Origin: Arundinibacter roseus
GTDB taxonomy: Bacteria > Bacteroidota > Bacteroidia > Cytophagales > Spirosomataceae
Assembly (NCBI RefSeq): GCF_004348825.1
Contig: NZ_SMJU01000003.1
Coordinates: 62,001-126,000, forward strand
Direction of reading: 5' to 3'
Length of the DNA: 64,000 nt
Each line of letters starts with the position of its first letter. The stretch's first letter is position 1. Both the position numbers and the translations under genes were made by a program. Of the stretch, positions 63,794 to 64,000 are shown piece by piece. The notes below the pieces were generated by a model. That model was not told the origin of the DNA. It was given only the letters and a program-made list of their open reading frames with translations, and ran no database searches.

Positions 63794-64000
63794 CTATTCT
63801 TCAAAGTTATTTAATTCATTATCTGTGTTTTGTATCCAATTCTCCGGGAAAGACTTATGGTATTGATAGTACCAACTTGTTGCTTCTCTTGAATTCTGTA
63901 CATCGAGGGCTTTGTAAATTTTCTTAATGTAATACCGAACCCCATTCAGTGATATTTCAAGAATTTCAGCTATTTGGTCGTAACTACAACCTTCTGCCAA
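63794..64000 (-). CDS. LuxR-type helix-turn-helix regulator (5' end outside window)
   Basis: The C-terminal 68 residues, ending FEE at the stop 63794-63796. The visible part is the GerE/LuxR DNA-binding helix: AEGCSYDQIAEILEISLNGV and RYYIKKIYKALDVQNSREAT. It is closely related to the small LuxR-type regulator at 47607 (same spacing and NGxRYYIKKIY core). Its N-terminal part is not in the window. It faces the adhesin gene from the right, as the other relative faces the fibre-like gene from the right. Confidence 0.75.
   Translation of the reverse strand: MAEGCSYDQIAEILEISLNGVRYYIKKIYKALDVQNSREATSWYYQYHKSFPENWIQNTDNELNNFEE

Overview
The window looks like a chromosomal segment of a Bacteroidota bacterium, most likely a Cytophagales member of the Spirosomataceae type. 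This is judged from gene content only: M61 glycyl aminopeptidases, PVC-type haem-binding dehydrogenase-like proteins, SdrD-B/DUF11 surface proteins, LytTR and 7TM-DISM signalling proteins, and TAnnTTTG-like promoter elements. No rRNA, tRNA, CRISPR array or complete insertion sequence was found.

Left end (1-10.3 kb): a translesion-synthesis cassette comes first. A LexA-like XRE/S24 regulator is transcribed divergently from dinB and a short dnaE, across a perfect 9-bp palindrome (551-573). A convergent 600-aa protein of unknown role follows. Next is an AT-rich accessory island holding a broken DUF4143-ATPase tail, an overlapping ABC-type ATPase plus PD-(D/E)XK-like nuclease pair (a candidate defence module) and a frameshifted lipoprotein.

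Middle (10-45 kb): mostly exported catabolic and envelope genes. These are a LytS-type sensor kinase, two M61 peptidases, a metzincin lipoprotein, two sulfatases (one with its own exported formylglycine-generating enzyme), an alpha-L-rhamnosidase-like GH78 protein, a sialate-esterase-like SGNH enzyme, a GH-D-like glycosidase, a dienelactone hydrolase, a sugar isomerase-like protein, a PhyH oxygenase and two very large cytochrome c/HEAT-repeat dehydrogenase-like proteins. Together they suggest breakdown of sulfated, rhamnose-containing or acetylated polysaccharides, although no SusC/SusD pair lies here. A small sulfur cluster (rhodanese, DUF2892 membrane protein, DUF6132, TsdA-like dihaem cytochrome) sits at 38.6-40.5 kb. 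Degraded higBA toxin-antitoxin genes lie at 21.7-22.0 kb.

Right end (45-64 kb): a surface-protein and regulation region. It has a fibre-like repeat protein, a compact operon of three regulators (LytTR response regulator, AraC, LuxR-type HTH) divergent from a TPR histidine kinase, a broken N-terminal fragment of an SBBP/DUF7948-type protein, and a giant (about 3,550 aa) adhesin with ten nearly identical 127-128-aa SdrD-B repeats. A second LuxR-type HTH gene, related to the first, runs off the right edge.

Many gene ends carry strong, perfectly paired hairpins. Assignments rest on motif recognition by eye; no database search was possible.
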